DNA from: Beroe ovata
Lineage: Eukaryota > Ctenophora > Nuda > Beroida > Beroidae
Direction: 5' to 3'
Assembly (NCBI GenBank): GCA_946803715.1
Contig: CAMPET010000006.1
Span: forward strand, 28,110-59,145
Length of the DNA stretch: 31,036 bases
Shown here: in pieces, positions 30,130-31,036 of the stretch
Numbering within the stretch: position 1 is the first letter of the stretch
Layout: every line of letters starts with the position of its first letter
Notes under the pieces: model-generated
The model's database searches: none
What the model saw: the letters and a program-made list of their open reading frames with translations, nothing else
Told to the model about the DNA's origin: nothing
Program-made: the position numbers and the translations under genes

Positions 30130-30448
30130 ATGGTGTTTATCACGTGTCCCCTGTGCTCGCAGGGGTACGGGGACGCTGGTGGTCATCGTCCACTTATCGT
30201 CCCCTGTGGACATACGTTCTGCGAGAGTTGCATAAAGGGAATGACTCAGGTAAGCCACTGTTGTGAATAATGATGAACAATTTTCCTTCTAACAGTGAAA
30301 AGAGGTCGTCCCTGAGCTAGTTACCCCCTCCCAACACTCTTCACCCCAGATGGGGTCATACATCAAGTGTCCAATTTGTACAAAGAGTGCACCTTGTCAA
30401 CTAGACTTGCTGGCGCTGAACCTCGCGCTCCTGGATATAGTCACACAG
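30130..30448 (+). CDS. RING-finger protein, first exons (partial gene)
   Basis: Exon 1 is 30130-30249 (40 codons) and exon 2 is 30350-30448 (33 codons), joined in phase 0 at GTAAGC and CCCCAG sites. The joined frame holds a complete C3HC4 RING: C6-x2-C9, C26-x-H28, C31-x2-C34, C47-x2-C50, with the usual PCGHTFCESCI core. RING proteins act as E3 ubiquitin ligases. A donor (CAG|GTAATC) ends exon 2, but no further exon is recognised before the end of the window, so the C-terminal domain, which would define the family (TRIM, NHL or other), is missing. The frame upstream of exon 2's acceptor is closed by a stop, which supports the intron. Confidence 0.75.
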
Positions 30449-31036
30449 GTAATCCTACTGCTTACACCTGACCTACTTTTTGGGTTATAGGGTCTCTTTG
30501 TCATAGACGTCTTCTAGATATCGTTATTAGGCGTTCATCGGAGATGAATTTGTTATGAGCAAAAAGCTCTACCTTGAAAACCTGTTACACTCAATATGAT
30601 AGTAGACACCCTGAGCCAAGGCCACCAAACACATATTGCAACTGCAACAAGCTAGTCGTTAGTGAACCGCATTTACACCTTCAATGCTATATTGGGTTAC
30701 GTTAATTGATTTAAATTCTAAATAGCTGTTTACAACGACTCCTTGACGCTTCATCATTTCATTGCTTACACCGTCGAGAGTTTAGCTTACGAAGTCGCAG
30801 ACGTTGTTCTCAGTTCTGCGCGCATGTATTGCAATTGACAATTGTGAATTAGATGTTTTTTCCTACACTTTGCAATGTTTTGTGGGTAGATGCGCCTCTT
30901 CCACGAGGCCCGAGTATCACGCCTCTTCCACTGGTATGTCTTTACGTGGTGGCTATCGTGCACAACTTGCACCACAACCCCCACCACAATGCACAGCCAC
31001 TTCCCCCTCCAGTTACTGTGTGTATGTGTGTGTGTG
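30449..31036. other. Intron or 3' part of the RING gene; ends in a GT repeat
   Basis: No further exon was recognised. The window ends in a TGTGTG microsatellite from about 31017. Confidence 0.4.

Overview
The window looks like animal nuclear DNA, probably from a compact invertebrate genome; a sponge or a similar early-branching animal would fit, but the sequence does not prove the phylum. The reasons are split genes with GT-AG introns, many of them only about 40-350 bp long, and gene families typical of ciliated animals (CFAP410, HAUS1, DYNLT2B, TMEM241, PGS1, TGS1, MALSU1-like). There is also a Pol III tRNA-Val(AAC) locus, CA/GT microsatellites and MITE-like inverted repeats. There is no operon, CRISPR array or other prokaryotic feature. 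Gene names come from recognising protein motifs and family alignments by eye, without a database search.

Layout. 1-5700 is repeat-rich and gene-poor. It holds GC-rich repeat modules, a tRNA-derived SINE-like element, a 130-bp fold-back MITE with 10-bp target-site duplications, a large inverted repeat, an 11-bp tandem array and two weak minus-strand exon candidates. 5749-6966 (-) is a secreted, probably GPI-anchored YHYH-domain protein. 7989-9869 (-) is a five-exon MALSU1/RsfS-like mitochondrial ribosome-assembly factor. 10368-13056 (-) is CFAP410, interrupted by assembly gaps and containing tRNA-Val genes in an intron. Then come a Maf pyrophosphatase (13379-13969, -), a TMEM241-like nucleotide-sugar transporter (14121-15014, -), an uncharacterised zinc-ribbon protein (15724-16542, -), a five-exon helical protein of unknown function (16742-19477, -), TGS1 (19810-21753, -), PGS1 (21892-23145, -), HAUS1 (23401-24829, -, six exons) and an uncharacterised basic Asn/Lys/Arg-rich protein (25314-26177, -). 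DYNLT2B (27429-28157, +, three exons) is divergent from it. About 2 kb without a clear gene follows, then the 5' part of a RING-finger gene (30130-30448, +).

How the genes relate. They are mostly housekeeping genes of separate pathways: mitochondrial ribosome assembly and cardiolipin synthesis (MALSU1-like, PGS1), snRNA/snoRNA cap hypermethylation (TGS1), nucleotide-pool sanitation (Maf), and cilium or microtubule function (CFAP410, HAUS1, DYNLT2B). I see no evidence that they act as one unit.

Assembly quality matters here. Five single n bases (4206, 11638, 13020, 26690, 29047) occur. Three of them behave like collapsed contig joins rather than single unknown bases: at 11638 and 29047 the same sequence lies on both sides of the n, and at 13020 CFAP410 loses coding sequence exactly at the n. 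The apparent 550-bp duplication with extra tRNA and exon copies is therefore probably an unmerged haplotype overlap. The best biological candidates for something new are the doubled C-terminal helical module of CFAP410, the fold-back MITE family, the palindrome-rich exon 1 of the MALSU1-like gene, and the three unrecognised proteins.
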